Source: Streptoverticillium olivoreticuli subsp. olivoreticuli (GTDB lineage: Bacteria; Actinomycetota; Actinomycetes; Streptomycetales; Streptomycetaceae). From it: DNA of 64,000 bases. Position 1 is the first letter of the stretch, and every line of letters begins with the position of its first letter. Shown here in pieces: positions 16,669-25,066 of the stretch. The notes beneath the pieces are model-generated. The model made no database searches. It was not told the origin of the DNA and worked only from the letters and a program-made list of their open reading frames with translations. A program made the translations under genes and the position numbers. The stretch spans positions 8,025,501 to 8,089,500 of the forward strand of contig NZ_CP031455.1 of assembly GCF_003391135.1 (NCBI RefSeq), given 5' to 3'.

Positions 16669-17237
16669 GGCTGTCGGGCACCGCCAGGAAGCCCCACGCC
16701 GCCGTTGCCGCGGCGCTGCTGCTCACCACGCTCGCGGGCTGCGGCGTCACCACCACCGACGCCATCGACGCGGGCCAGCCCGCCACGGGTGCCAGGAAGC
16801 AGGGGATCACCAACACCTATGAGGTCCGGCTCTACTTCATGACGCCGACCGGCATCGCGTCCTCGTCCCGTGAGGCCGGGGACAAGGTCGGCGCGGAGGA
16901 CGCGATCGCCCTGCTCCTGAAGGGGACGAACCAGCCGGAGAAGGAACGCGGGATGTACTCCGACCTGCCGAAGCTGAACGGCGAGGTCCACGTCACCACC
17001 GGCACCATGCGGGTGGGCATCCAACTGCCGTACAACGTGCTGAAGCTGTCCCTCGTGGCACGCAGCCAGCTCGTGTGCACGGCGGCGAACGCCGAGGTGC
17101 CCCGGGGGCGGGCGATCCAGGACGTGAAGGTGGAGCTCAGCGGCGGCAGTTACGTCATCTCGGACCTGGTCTGCGACAACAACAACGCCTTCCCCGCGGC
17201 CCAGGTCCCCACCAAGGCGGCGGTGTCCGCCCCCTGA
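16665..17237 (+). CDS. Putative lipoprotein linked to two-component system
   Basis: A 190-residue lipoprotein with signal peptide and lipobox LAGC (Cys26), followed by GVTTTDAIDAGQPATGARKQG and a compact domain from about residue 47. This includes YEVRLYFMTPTGIASSSREAG, AIALLLKGTNQPEKERG and VGIQLPYNVLKLSLVARSQLVC, reminiscent of GerMN-like modules, plus a second pair of cysteines (LVCTAAN, LVCDNNN). The ATG overlaps the kinase stop (ATGA) with GGAGG just upstream, so it is cotranslated with the sensor. An accessory role in signal sensing is likely but unproven. Confidence 0.75.
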   Translation: MRLSGTARKPHAAVAAALLLTTLAGCGVTTTDAIDAGQPATGARKQGITNTYEVRLYFMTPTGIASSSREAGDKVGAEDAIALLLKGTNQPEKERGMYSDLPKLNGEVHVTTGTMRVGIQLPYNVLKLSLVARSQLVCTAANAEVPRGRAIQDVKVELSGGSYVISDLVCDNNNAFPAAQVPTKAAVSAP

Positions 17238-17243
17238 CGGCCG

Positions 17244-17996
17244 TCAGATCTTGGGGAAGCTGAAGGTGTAGCCCTGCTGCTTGAGCCAGGGCAGCAGCCG
17301 GGCGAGCGCCTCGACAGTCTGGGCGCGCGAGCCGCCGCCGTCGTGCATCAGCACGGTCGGGCCCTTGCTCAGCTCCCGCTCGGCCGTGTCGAGGATCTTG
17401 TCGACGCCGGGGTGCTCGAAGTCCTTGGTGTCCACGTTCCAGCCGAGCGGGCGCATGCCGTTCTCGGCGGCGATCCTCCGGCTGTCGGGGGTGAACGCCC
17501 CGCCCGGCGCCCGGTAGTAGCGCACCGGCTCGCCGCCCGACGCGTCCTCGATGAGCTTCTTCGCGTCCAGGATCTCCTTCTCCTGGTACGCCACCGGCTT
17601 CTTGTCCATGCGGGTGTCGTGCGAGATCGAGTGGTCGCACAGCCGGTGCCCCGCCGCGACGACCTTCTTCACCAGGTCCGGGTGCTTCTCGGCGTTCGGG
17701 CCGATCATGCAGAAGGTCGCCTTGGCGCCGTACTGCTCGAGCAGGGAGAGGACCTTGGGGGTCCACGTGGGGTCCGGGCCGTCGTCGAAGGTGAGGTTGA
17801 CGGTCTTGCCCGGGTCCTCCGAGATCCGCACGATCTCGTCGCTCACGCCCTTCCCCGGCGCGGGACGGTCCGTCACCGGGGCGCTGCTCCCGCCGCTCCC
17901 GCCGTGATCGACGGCCGCGGCGATGGTGCCGGCGGCTATCGTGAAGACCGCCGCCGTGGCCGCGATCCGGATCTTGTGCTTCTTCGGCAGCGCCAT
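17244..17996 (-). CDS. Polysaccharide deacetylase family protein (NodB domain)
   Basis: A 250-residue exported or membrane-anchored protein with an N-terminal hydrophobic segment (IAATAAVFTIAAGTIAAAV). The NodB domain has all five landmark motifs: TFDDGPDP (Asp base and metal ligand), the metal-binding pair in HRLCDHSISHD, RYYRAPGGAF, LGWNVDTKDFEHPG, and TVLMHDGGG. Members deacetylate peptidoglycan, chitin oligomers or other N-acetylated glycans outside the cell. A GGAGGG Shine-Dalgarno precedes the ATG. It is convergent with the lipoprotein gene, six bases apart. Confidence 0.9.
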   Translation of the reverse strand: MALPKKHKIRIAATAAVFTIAAGTIAAAVDHGGSGGSSAPVTDRPAPGKGVSDEIVRISEDPGKTVNLTFDDGPDPTWTPKVLSLLEQYGAKATFCMIGPNAEKHPDLVKKVVAAGHRLCDHSISHDTRMDKKPVAYQEKEILDAKKLIEDASGGEPVRYYRAPGGAFTPDSRRIAAENGMRPLGWNVDTKDFEHPGVDKILDTAERELSKGPTVLMHDGGGSRAQTVEALARLLPWLKQQGYTFSFPKI

Positions 17997-18187
17997 GGCT
18001 CTTGCCCTCCCTGTCCGCGGTCTCTGTCACCACACAAGAGGGAGCGGGCCGGGGCGAGGGTGCGCCTGTTACGGATTCATCATGGAGCGGGGACACGGGG
18101 CTCATCTCCCGTCGTCGGCGGGCCCCTCGACGCCACGTCAGGAGCCGGGCGGGTCGGTGGACCCGTCCGGCTCCCGAGGGCGGTCGA

Positions 18188-20452
18188 TCACTGGCCCCCG
18201 GCCCGGAACCCCCGCAGCCGCAGGCTGTTGCCGACCACGAACACCGACGAGAAGGCCATCGCCGCCCCCGCGATCATCGGGTTGAGCAGCCCCGCCGCGG
18301 CCAGCGGCAGCGCCGCCACGTTGTAGCCGAACGCCCAGAACAGGTTGCCCTTGATGGTCGCGAGCGTCCGCCGGGCCAGCCGGATCGCGTCCGCCGCGAC
18401 CCGCAGGTCGCCCCGGACGAGCGTGAGGTCGCCCGCCTCGATCGCCGCGTCCGTGCCGGTGCCCATCGCGAGTCCCAGATCGGCCTGGGCCAGGGCGGCG
18501 GCGTCGTTGACCCCGTCGCCGACCATCGCGACCGAACGGCCCTCGCCCTGCAGGCGCTTGACGACGTCGACCTTGTCCTGCGGCAGCACCTCGGCGATCA
18601 CCTCGTCGATGCCGACCTCGGCGGCCACCGCCTCGGCCACGGCCCGGTTGTCGCCGGTCAGCAGGATCGGCGTCAGCCCCAGCGCGCGCAGCCTGCATAT
18701 GGCCTCCGCGCTCGTGGCCTTCACCGCGTCGGCGACCTCCAGCACCGCCCGGGCCTCGCCGTCCCAGGCCACCGCGACGGCCGTGCGCCCCGCGGCCTCG
18801 GCCTCCTCCTTGGCCCGGGCGAGGTCCGAGGGCAGCGGCATCGCCCAGGCGTCGAGCAGCTTCTGGCGGCCGACGAGCACCGCGTGGCCCTCGACCACGC
18901 CCTGCACGCCCAGTCCGGGCACGTTGGCGAAGTCCTCCGGTACGGACAGCGCGCCGACGCGCTCGGCGGCGCCCGCGGCGATCGCCCGCGCCACCGGGTG
19001 CTCGGAGGCGTGCTCCAACGCGCCCGCGAGCCGCAGCACATCGGCCTCCGCCGTGCCCCGGGCGGTGTGCACCTTCAGCAGCGTCATCCGGCCGGTGGTG
19101 ACCGTACCGGTCTTGTCCAGCACGATCGTGTCGACCTTGCGGGTGCTCTCCAGCACCTCGGGCCCCTTGATGAGGATGCCGAGCTGCGCGCCCCGGCCCG
19201 TGCCCACCATGAGCGCGGTCGGCGTCGCGAGGCCGAGGGCGCACGGGCAGGCGATGATCAGCACGGCCACCGCGGCCGTGAACGCGGCCGTCAGGCCCGC
19301 ACCGCTGATCAGCCAGAAGGCCAGCGTGCCGAGCGCGAGGGCGATGACCACGGGCACGAACACCGCGGAGATCCGGTCGGCGAGCCGCTGCGCGGCCGCC
19401 TTGCCGTTCTGCGCGTCCGCGACCAGCTCGGCCATCCGGGCCAGCTGGGTGTCCGCGCCGACCCGGGTCGCGGCCACGACGAGCCGCCCGCCCGCGTTGA
19501 GCGTCGCACCGGTGACGCCGTCGCCCACCCCGACCTCGACCGGGACGGACTCACCGGTGAGCATCGAGGCGTCCACCGCGGACGTGCCCTCGACGACGGT
19601 GCCGTCCGTGGCGATCTTCTCGCCGGGCCGGACGACGAAGCGGTCGCCGACCGCGAGGTCCTCGGTGCGGATCAGCTCCTCGCGGCCGCCGCGCAGCACG
19701 GTCACCTCCTTGGCGCCCAGCTCCAGCAGGGCCTTGAGCGCGGCCCCCGCCCTGCGCTTGGAGCGGGCCTCGAAGTAGCGCCCGGCCAGGATGAACGCCG
19801 TCACCCCGGCGGCCGCTTCGAGATAGATGTTCTCCGCGCCGTCGCTCCGCGCGATGGTCAGCTCGAAGGAGTGCGTCATGCCAGGCATGCCCGCGTCGCC
19901 GAGGAACAGCGCCCACAGCGACCACAGGAACGCGGCCGACGTCCCCACCGAGATCAGCGTGTCCATGGTCGCCGCGCCGTGCCGGGCGTTGGTCCAGGCG
20001 GCGCGGTGGAAGGGCCAGGCCGCGTAGGTGACGACGGGGGCGGTCAGCGTCAGGGACAGCCACTGCCAGTACGTGAACTGCCAGGCCGGCACCATCGCCA
20101 GGACCACCACGGGCACCGCGAGGACCACGGAGGTCAGGAGCCGCTGCCGCAGTGTGCGCAGCTCACCGCCTCCGTCGTCGGCCTCGTCGGCGGTGCCGTC
20201 CGCGTCGGGAGCGGGACCGGTGTTCCGTACGGGCCGGGGCACCGCGGCGGTGTAGCCCGTGGCCTCCACGGTGGCGACGAGGTCGGCGACGGTGAGGTCC
20301 TCGCGGTAGGTGACCCTGGCCTTCTCGGTGGCGTAGTTGACGGTGGCCTCCACGCCGTCCATGCGGTTGAGCTTCTTCTCGACGCGTGCGGCGCACGAGG
20401 CGCAGGTCATGCCGCCGATGGTGAGTTCGACCTGGGTGGCCGTGGTGGTCAT
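18188..20452 (-). CDS. copA: Copper-translocating P-type ATPase (CopA-like)
   Basis: A 754-residue P1B-1 ATPase. One N-terminal heavy-metal-binding domain carries GMTCASC. The ion path motif is CPC in ACPCALGLATPTALMVGTGRGA, the phosphorylation site is D446 in DKTGT, and the HP motif (SEHPVARAI) and hinge GDGVNDAAAL are present. Conserved membrane Asn-Tyr in the seventh helix (GYNVAALPLAA) and M-SS in the last (MAFSSVFVVGNSLR) are those of Cu(I) exporters. An AGGAG site precedes the ATG. The upstream region has two CsoR-like operators, indicating derepression by copper. No copZ or csoR is adjacent. Confidence 0.93.
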   Translation of the reverse strand: MTTTATQVELTIGGMTCASCAARVEKKLNRMDGVEATVNYATEKARVTYREDLTVADLVATVEATGYTAAVPRPVRNTGPAPDADGTADEADDGGGELRTLRQRLLTSVVLAVPVVVLAMVPAWQFTYWQWLSLTLTAPVVTYAAWPFHRAAWTNARHGAATMDTLISVGTSAAFLWSLWALFLGDAGMPGMTHSFELTIARSDGAENIYLEAAAGVTAFILAGRYFEARSKRRAGAALKALLELGAKEVTVLRGGREELIRTEDLAVGDRFVVRPGEKIATDGTVVEGTSAVDASMLTGESVPVEVGVGDGVTGATLNAGGRLVVAATRVGADTQLARMAELVADAQNGKAAAQRLADRISAVFVPVVIALALGTLAFWLISGAGLTAAFTAAVAVLIIACPCALGLATPTALMVGTGRGAQLGILIKGPEVLESTRKVDTIVLDKTGTVTTGRMTLLKVHTARGTAEADVLRLAGALEHASEHPVARAIAAGAAERVGALSVPEDFANVPGLGVQGVVEGHAVLVGRQKLLDAWAMPLPSDLARAKEEAEAAGRTAVAVAWDGEARAVLEVADAVKATSAEAICRLRALGLTPILLTGDNRAVAEAVAAEVGIDEVIAEVLPQDKVDVVKRLQGEGRSVAMVGDGVNDAAALAQADLGLAMGTGTDAAIEAGDLTLVRGDLRVAADAIRLARRTLATIKGNLFWAFGYNVAALPLAAAGLLNPMIAGAAMAFSSVFVVGNSLRLRGFRAGGQ

Positions 20453-20475
20453 TGGTGCTCCTGGGGCTGAGGGTG

Positions 20476-20492
20476 ATACCCCCTGGGGGTAT
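20476..20492. promoter_or_regulatory. CsoR-like operator 1
   Basis: Two arms, ATACCCCC and GGGGGTAT, meet at a single central T. AT ends flanking a C/G tract are the hallmark of actinobacterial CsoR sites. It lies 24 bp upstream of the copA start, where binding would block transcription. The regulator itself is not encoded in the window. Confidence 0.7.
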
Positions 20493-20507
20493 CTGGCAGA
20501 GATATGT

Positions 20508-20524
20508 ATACCCCCTGGGTGTAT
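20508..20524. promoter_or_regulatory. CsoR-like operator 2
   Basis: ATACCCCCTGGGTGTAT, a copy of the upstream-neighbouring copper operator with one arm imperfect (GGGTGTAT). Its centre is 32 bp (about three helical turns) from the first, which would let two CsoR tetramers bind on the same DNA face. Confidence 0.6.
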
Positions 20525-20544
20525 GGCGGGGCAAGGGGTGGACG

Positions 20545-20585
20545 CACCTGAGGCGGATACCGACAGGGGGTATCCGCCTCAGGTG
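20545..20585. terminator. Strong hairpin between MarR gene and copA promoter
   Basis: A perfect 16-bp inverted repeat (20545-20560 with 20570-20585) and a nine-base loop, starting 20 bp after the stop of the MarR gene. It probably ends that transcript and insulates the copA promoter. The inner end (GGATAC, then GGGGGTATCC) also resembles a copper box, so it may have been recruited from an operator. Confidence 0.6.
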
Positions 20586-20604
20586 TGTCCGGGTGTCGTA
20601 CGCC

Positions 20605-21111
20605 TTACGGCTGGAGGCCGCCCAGCCGCCCCTCCAGCAGGACGAGCAGGTCGGCCAGCGTGTCCGCGAGCCGGTCGCGGTGGTCGTCGCCGAGCCCGTC
20701 CAGCAGGGTGCTCTCGTAGTCGAGCTGACGGGGCACCAGGCGGTCGATGAGGGCGGTGCCCGCCTCGGTGAGGGAGAGGTGGGCCACGCGCCGGTCGCGC
20801 TCGTCGGCGCGGCGGGCCACGAGGCCGCGCGCCTCCAGGACCCGGAGCCGCTTGGTGACCGCCGCCCCGGAGGCGAAGGTCTCCCGGGCGATCTGCCCCG
20901 GAGACAGCTCCCGGCCGGTGCGCCGCAGCGTGCCGAGGATGTCGAACTCCGCGCGCGTCAGTCCCTCCCGCACCAGCGGCGCGTCGGTCGCCTGCTGCAA
21001 CAGCGCCGCGCAGCGGTTGAGCCGGCCGATCACGGCCATCGGCGCGGTGTCGAGTCCGGGGTGGACCTGCTGCCACTGGCGCAGCACGCGCGCGACGACG
21101 TCCTCGGTCAC
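20605..21111 (-). CDS. MarR-family transcriptional regulator
   Basis: A 168-residue winged-helix regulator. The core runs LTRAEFDILGTLRRTGRELSPGQIARETFASGAAVTKRLRVLEARGLVARRADERDRRVAHLSLTEAG (about residues 50-118), with the DxRD/R wing DERDRR. Terminal helices for dimerisation flank it. The GTG start has AAGGA about ten bases upstream. It lies just after the FUSC exporter gene on the same strand, with an 84-bp gap, a common pairing in which the MarR protein responds to aromatic compounds and controls the exporter. That pairing is inference. Confidence 0.88.
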   Translation of the reverse strand: MTEDVVARVLRQWQQVHPGLDTAPMAVIGRLNRCAALLQQATDAPLVREGLTRAEFDILGTLRRTGRELSPGQIARETFASGAAVTKRLRVLEARGLVARRADERDRRVAHLSLTEAGTALIDRLVPRQLDYESTLLDGLGDDHRDRLADTLADLLVLLEGRLGGLQP

Positions 21112-21195
21112 GGTGGGGATCCTTTCGGCTGGGTGCTCCCGACAGATTCTGCCGTCCCGGGGCGGTCGTCCGCTGACCAGGCCTTCGGTCCCCGG

Positions 21196-22815
21196 CTACG
21201 CGGCGGCCGGGGCGAGGCGCCGGACGAGCGCGGCCAGGGCCTGGTGGCCGTCGCGCTCGGCGCGCTCCACGTGCCCTTGCGGCAGGGTGCGTCGCCGCCA
21301 CTCGCCGGCCGCCGCGTCCGCCGTCTCCCGCAGTTCCACGAGCGCGGTCGCGAGCCGGTCGCGGGCCCGGCCCGCTTCGTGGGCGGAGTGCGGGGCGTCC
21401 AGCAGGGTCAGAGCCGTGGCCCGCGCCTCGACGACCCGGCCCACCGCGGCGTCGACGCGGTCCGCCCGGCGCCGGTCGGTGACCAGTGCGCAGGCGAGCA
21501 GCGCGACCGCCGCGCCGACGAGCGTATCGGCCCAGCGGTCGCCGACGAGCGGGCGAACCGGGTGACTGCCCGTGAATTCACCGAGCAGCAGCGACATCGG
21601 GGTGACGCAGACGGTCGCGAGCCAGTAGTTGCGGGTGATGAGTGCCTCGGCGCCGAACTGGAGGGCGACCGACAGCGCCACCATCGCGAGGGGCCCGGTC
21701 CGGGCGACGGGCAGCAGCGCGGTGAACAGCAGCAGCCCCAGGAGGTTGCCGAGCACGCGCTGCACGGCCCGCTGCCAGGACAGCGCGGAATTCGCCTGGA
21801 AGACGGAAGCGGCGGTCACCACGGCCCAGTACGGATGGCCGATCCCCAGAGCCACCGACGCCCAGCCCGCCAGCACGCACCCGGCCAGGACCCGCGCCCC
21901 GAGGGGCAGCAGCGGGGAACCGGGCCGCAGCCGGTCGAGCGCGGTGGGCCCGCCGGACGGCCGCTCACCGGGCGTGACACCCCCGCCGGTGGCCTCGCCC
22001 GGCAGCGCACGCCCCTTGCGGAGGTCGCGTGCCCAGGCGTCGTACAGCTCCGCCCCCGCGGTGGATCCGGGACGGTCCGCGGTCGCCGACTCGGCCCGTA
22101 CGAGCAGGAGTTCCAGCCCCGCGAGCACACCGTCGTCCCGGCGCCGCGACGGCGCGCGGCGGAGTTCGGCGCGCGCCGCGTTCGCCAGGGCGACCGCGGT
22201 GTGCCGGGCGCGCGGGGCGGCCGCCGTGTCCGCGCGCAGCAGCCGGGCCGCGGCCTCCAGTGCGCGGGCGGTGGCGATGCGCTCCGGGCCGTACGGCCGC
22301 ACGAGCCGGGGAGCCATGCAGATCAGCCACGCGAGCGCGCCGCAGGCCAGGACGAGCCCGACATGGAAGGGCACCTCGCCTGTCCGCTGCGGCACGAAGC
22401 ACGCGGTGGAGGTGACGAAGGTGAGGACGATGCTGCCCGGCGGGCCGGTCCGGAACGCGTCGCACAGCGTCTTCTGCGCCGCCGCGAGCAGCGCCGCGAC
22501 CACGACCAGCAGTGCGACGGAACCCGTCAGGGACGCGGCGGTCAGTGCGACGCCCACCCCCGCCGCCATGCCGAGCACCACCCCGGCGAGCGCGCGGCCG
22601 CGCGCCGCGTACGGCCTGGCGTGGCCGTAGAGGGCGCAGAGCGCCCCGGCCGAGGTGTAGAGCGCGAGGTCGAGGCGGTCGGTGGCGAGCAGGACGCCGT
22701 CGGGGGCCGCGATCGCGGCGACCGCGCTGAACGCGGGCTTGTGCCAGATGTCCCCGGCGCGGTTCAGCCGGATCGTGCCGCGCAGGGGAAGGCGTCGGGT
22801 GGTCTGTTCGGGCAT
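21196..22815 (-). CDS. FUSC-family membrane protein (aromatic compound exporter type)
   Basis: A 539-residue membrane protein with two hydrophobic blocks: about six helices in residues 25-165 (for example ALAGVVLGMAAGVGVALTAASL, LVVVAALLAAAQKTL) and six more in residues 290-440. The second block has ARVLAGCVLAGWASVALGIGHPYWAVVTAASVFQANSALSWQRAVQRVLGNLLGLLLF, the hallmark of the fusaric-acid-resistance (FUSC/YccC) superfamily. Soluble helical domains follow each block. The family exports aromatic acids. The start lacks a clear Shine-Dalgarno and sits in an AT-rich patch that also holds a half-site like the steroid operators. Confidence 0.85.
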   Translation of the reverse strand: MPEQTTRRLPLRGTIRLNRAGDIWHKPAFSAVAAIAAPDGVLLATDRLDLALYTSAGALCALYGHARPYAARGRALAGVVLGMAAGVGVALTAASLTGSVALLVVVAALLAAAQKTLCDAFRTGPPGSIVLTFVTSTACFVPQRTGEVPFHVGLVLACGALAWLICMAPRLVRPYGPERIATARALEAAARLLRADTAAAPRARHTAVALANAARAELRRAPSRRRDDGVLAGLELLLVRAESATADRPGSTAGAELYDAWARDLRKGRALPGEATGGGVTPGERPSGGPTALDRLRPGSPLLPLGARVLAGCVLAGWASVALGIGHPYWAVVTAASVFQANSALSWQRAVQRVLGNLLGLLLFTALLPVARTGPLAMVALSVALQFGAEALITRNYWLATVCVTPMSLLLGEFTGSHPVRPLVGDRWADTLVGAAVALLACALVTDRRRADRVDAAVGRVVEARATALTLLDAPHSAHEAGRARDRLATALVELRETADAAAGEWRRRTLPQGHVERAERDGHQALAALVRRLAPAAA

Positions 22816-22823
22816 GCAAAAAG

Positions 22824-22843
22824 GTTAGCAAGTGTTTTACTCA
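22824..22843. promoter_or_regulatory. Possible half-site of the KstR2-like operator
   Basis: TTAGCAAGTGTTTTACT contains the CAAGTGTTT core of the operator at 25926-25945 but lacks the matching second arm. It overlaps the stop codon of the downstream acyl-CoA dehydrogenase and lies just upstream of the FUSC gene. It may be chance. Confidence 0.25.
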
Positions 22844-23850
22844 GAAAATAATTCCATCGCGCGGGCCCTGCACTGCGCCGGGCTGCCCCACGCGGACCGC
22901 AGGGCGCGCGCCTTCCCGAGCCACAGCGACAGGTCGTACTCCGCCGTGTAGCCGATCGCCCCGTGCAGCTGGAGCGCGGTGCGGGCCGCCGCGTACGCCG
23001 CGTCGCAGGCGGCGGCCTTCGCCGCGGCGACCTCGGCCGGGGCGCCCGGCGCCCCCGCCGCGAGCGCGACCGCGGCGCCGAACACCAGCGGCCTGGCGAA
23101 CTCCAGGCCCATCAGCGTGTCCGCCAGCCGGTGCTTGACCGCCTGGAACGCGCCGACCGGCGAGCCGAACTGGGTGCGCTGCCGGACGTACGCCACCGTG
23201 CGCTCCAGCAAGGCGCACCCCACCCCCAGCGCCTGCGCGGCGACCGCGAACGCCGCGTGGTCCGCCGCGTACGCAGCCGCCTCCCGCACCGCGGGGCCCG
23301 CGGCCAGCGGCTCGCCGAGGTCGCACGGCCGGGCAAGCCGCCGCGCGGGATCGAGCGACGGCCGTACGGGGCCGTGCCCGGCGGCCAGCCGCAGGGTGTC
23401 CGTGCCCGGCGCCACCGCGAAGACCGCGTCGCACACGTCCGCGTCCAGGGCGTACGGACCGCCGCCCGGCAGTGTCAGGGTGACCCGCGCCCCGCCGGTG
23501 CGGACGCGGGGGAGCCAGGCCGCCGCGGGGGCGGCCGCGCCGCGCTCGGCCAGGCGGGAGAGGAGCGCGGCCGCCGCGACCGTCTCGACGAAGGGGCCGG
23601 GCGCCGCGTGCCGCCCCAACTCGACGAAGGCCACGGCGAGTTCCACGGGCAGCGGCCCCGCGCCGCCGTACGCCTCCGGCGTGGCCAGCGCGAAGACGTC
23701 CATGGCCGCCGCCCGCTCCCACACGGCCAGCCCGGGCCCGTGCTCGCCCCGGGCCCACGCCCGGACGGCCGACGGGGTGTCGGCCGCGCCGAGCATGCGC
23801 GCGAGGGAGCGCTGGAAGTCGAGCTGCGAGGTGTCGAGCGAAAGCTTCAC
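22837..23850 (-). CDS. Acyl-CoA dehydrogenase family protein (steroid cluster, smaller subunit type)
   Basis: A 337-residue acyl-CoA dehydrogenase, shorter than the canonical 380-400. The N-terminal helical part (LDTSQLDFQRSLARMLG..FALATPEAYGGAG) and the C-terminal helical bundle (AQALGVGCALLERTVAYVRQRTQFGSPVGAFQAVKHRLADTLMGLEFARPLVFGAAVALA, then LQLHGAIGYTAEYDLSLWLGKARALRSAWG) are clear; the middle beta domain is weakly conserved. Short members of this kind in steroid catabolism form alpha2beta2 heterotetramers with a full-length partner, here probably the gene just upstream. The GTG start has GGAGG about ten bases before it. It is the last gene of the operon starting at the 25.9-kb operator. 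Confidence 0.85.
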   Translation of the reverse strand: MKLSLDTSQLDFQRSLARMLGAADTPSAVRAWARGEHGPGLAVWERAAAMDVFALATPEAYGGAGPLPVELAVAFVELGRHAAPGPFVETVAAAALLSRLAERGAAAPAAAWLPRVRTGGARVTLTLPGGGPYALDADVCDAVFAVAPGTDTLRLAAGHGPVRPSLDPARRLARPCDLGEPLAAGPAVREAAAYAADHAAFAVAAQALGVGCALLERTVAYVRQRTQFGSPVGAFQAVKHRLADTLMGLEFARPLVFGAAVALAAGAPGAPAEVAAAKAAACDAAYAAARTALQLHGAIGYTAEYDLSLWLGKARALRSAWGSPAQCRARAMELFSE

Positions 23851-23911
23851 GCGCTGTGTCCTCCCGCCGGACGGGGCGACGGTGTTCGCGCACCCGGAGT
23901 CCTGTGCGCGG

Positions 23912-25066
23912 TCACGGCCGGCGCCGGCCGCGCGGCAGCCCCAGCAGGCGCTCCGCCACCACGTCCCGCTGGATCTCGTTCGTCCCCGCGTAGATCGGTC
24001 CCGCCAGCGCGAAGACGTATCCCTCCGCCCACTCGCCCGCCGCCGACTCGCCTTCCGGGCCCAGCAGATCGAGCGCCGTCTCGTGCAGCGCGAGGTCCAG
24101 CTCGGACCAGAAGATCTTGTTGAGGCTGGACTCCGCCCCCAGTGAGCCCCCGGCGGCCAGCCGCTCCGCATGGGTGTAGGTGAACAGCTGGTACGCCCGC
24201 GCCTTGATCACCGCGTCCGCCACCCGGTCCCGCAGCGCCGTGTCGCCGGGGTCCGCGGTCTCGCGCCACAGGGCGACCAGCCGCCGGGCGGTGGCGAGGA
24301 AACGGCCGGGGCTGCGCAGGGTCAGCCCGCGTTCGTTGCCCGCGGTGCTCATGGCGACGCCCCAGCCCCGGCCCGGTTCGCCGATCACGTCGGCGTCCGG
24401 CACGAACACGTCGTCGAGGAAGAGCTCGGCGAAGGCCGGTCTGCCGTCGAGACGGCCGATGGGCCGTACCGTCACCCCGTCCGCGTCCAGCGGGAACATC
24501 ACGTACGTCAGCCCGTGGTGCGGCGGCCGGTCCGGGTCCGCGTGGCTGCGGAACAGCCCGAAGGCCCGGTCGGCGAAGGCCGCGCGCGAGGACCAGGTCT
24601 TCTGGCCGCGCAGCAGCCAGCCGCCCCGCTCGCGCACCGCGACCGACCGCAGCGCCGCGAGGTCCGAGCCCGCCTCCGGCTCGGACCACGCCTGCGCCCA
24701 GACCGTCTCGCCGCTCGCCATCGGCGGCAGCACCCGGGCGCGCTGCTCCTGTGTGCCGTGGGCGAAGAGCGTGGGGGCGAGCAGGGCGATGCCGTTCTGG
24801 GTCACCCGGCCGGGCGCGCCCGCCGCGTGGTACTCCTCCTCGAAGAGCAGCCACTCCAGCAGCGAGCGGTCCCGGCCGCCGTACGCCGCGGGCCAGGAGA
24901 CCACCGACCAGCGGTCCGCGGCCAGGGTCCGCTCCCACGCGCGGTGTTCGGCGAACCCCTCCCGCGTCTCCAGCGAGCGCAGGGGGGTGCGCGGCACGTG
25001 CGCGGCCAGCCACGCGCGGGCCTCCGCGCGGAACGCCTCCTCCTCGGCCGTCAGGTCCAGGTCCAT
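23912..25066 (-). CDS. Acyl-CoA dehydrogenase family protein (FadE30-like position in steroid cluster)
   Basis: A 384-residue full-length acyl-CoA dehydrogenase: MDLDLTAEEEAFRAEARAWL at the start, FAD/substrate motifs AWSEPEAGSDLAALRSVAV and GQKTWSSRAAFADRAF, and the C-terminal YAGTNEIQRDVVAERLLGLPRG. It would oxidise a CoA thioester of a ring-degradation intermediate. In mycobacterial KstR2 regulons several such genes (fadE30-fadE33) occur; which one this matches cannot be decided without an alignment. The ATG overlaps the stop of the enoyl-CoA hydratase gene (ATGA). Confidence 0.88.
   Translation of the reverse strand: MDLDLTAEEEAFRAEARAWLAAHVPRTPLRSLETREGFAEHRAWERTLAADRWSVVSWPAAYGGRDRSLLEWLLFEEEYHAAGAPGRVTQNGIALLAPTLFAHGTQEQRARVLPPMASGETVWAQAWSEPEAGSDLAALRSVAVRERGGWLLRGQKTWSSRAAFADRAFGLFRSHADPDRPPHHGLTYVMFPLDADGVTVRPIGRLDGRPAFAELFLDDVFVPDADVIGEPGRGWGVAMSTAGNERGLTLRSPGRFLATARRLVALWRETADPGDTALRDRVADAVIKARAYQLFTYTHAERLAAGGSLGAESSLNKIFWSELDLALHETALDLLGPEGESAAGEWAEGYVFALAGPIYAGTNEIQRDVVAERLLGLPRGRRRP

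Noticed and set aside
18138..20470. Long plus-strand frames opposite copA, and similar long antisense frames elsewhere
   Set aside because: Open antisense frames are a by-product of very high G+C. They show Arg/Pro/Gly-rich sequence without any family motif.
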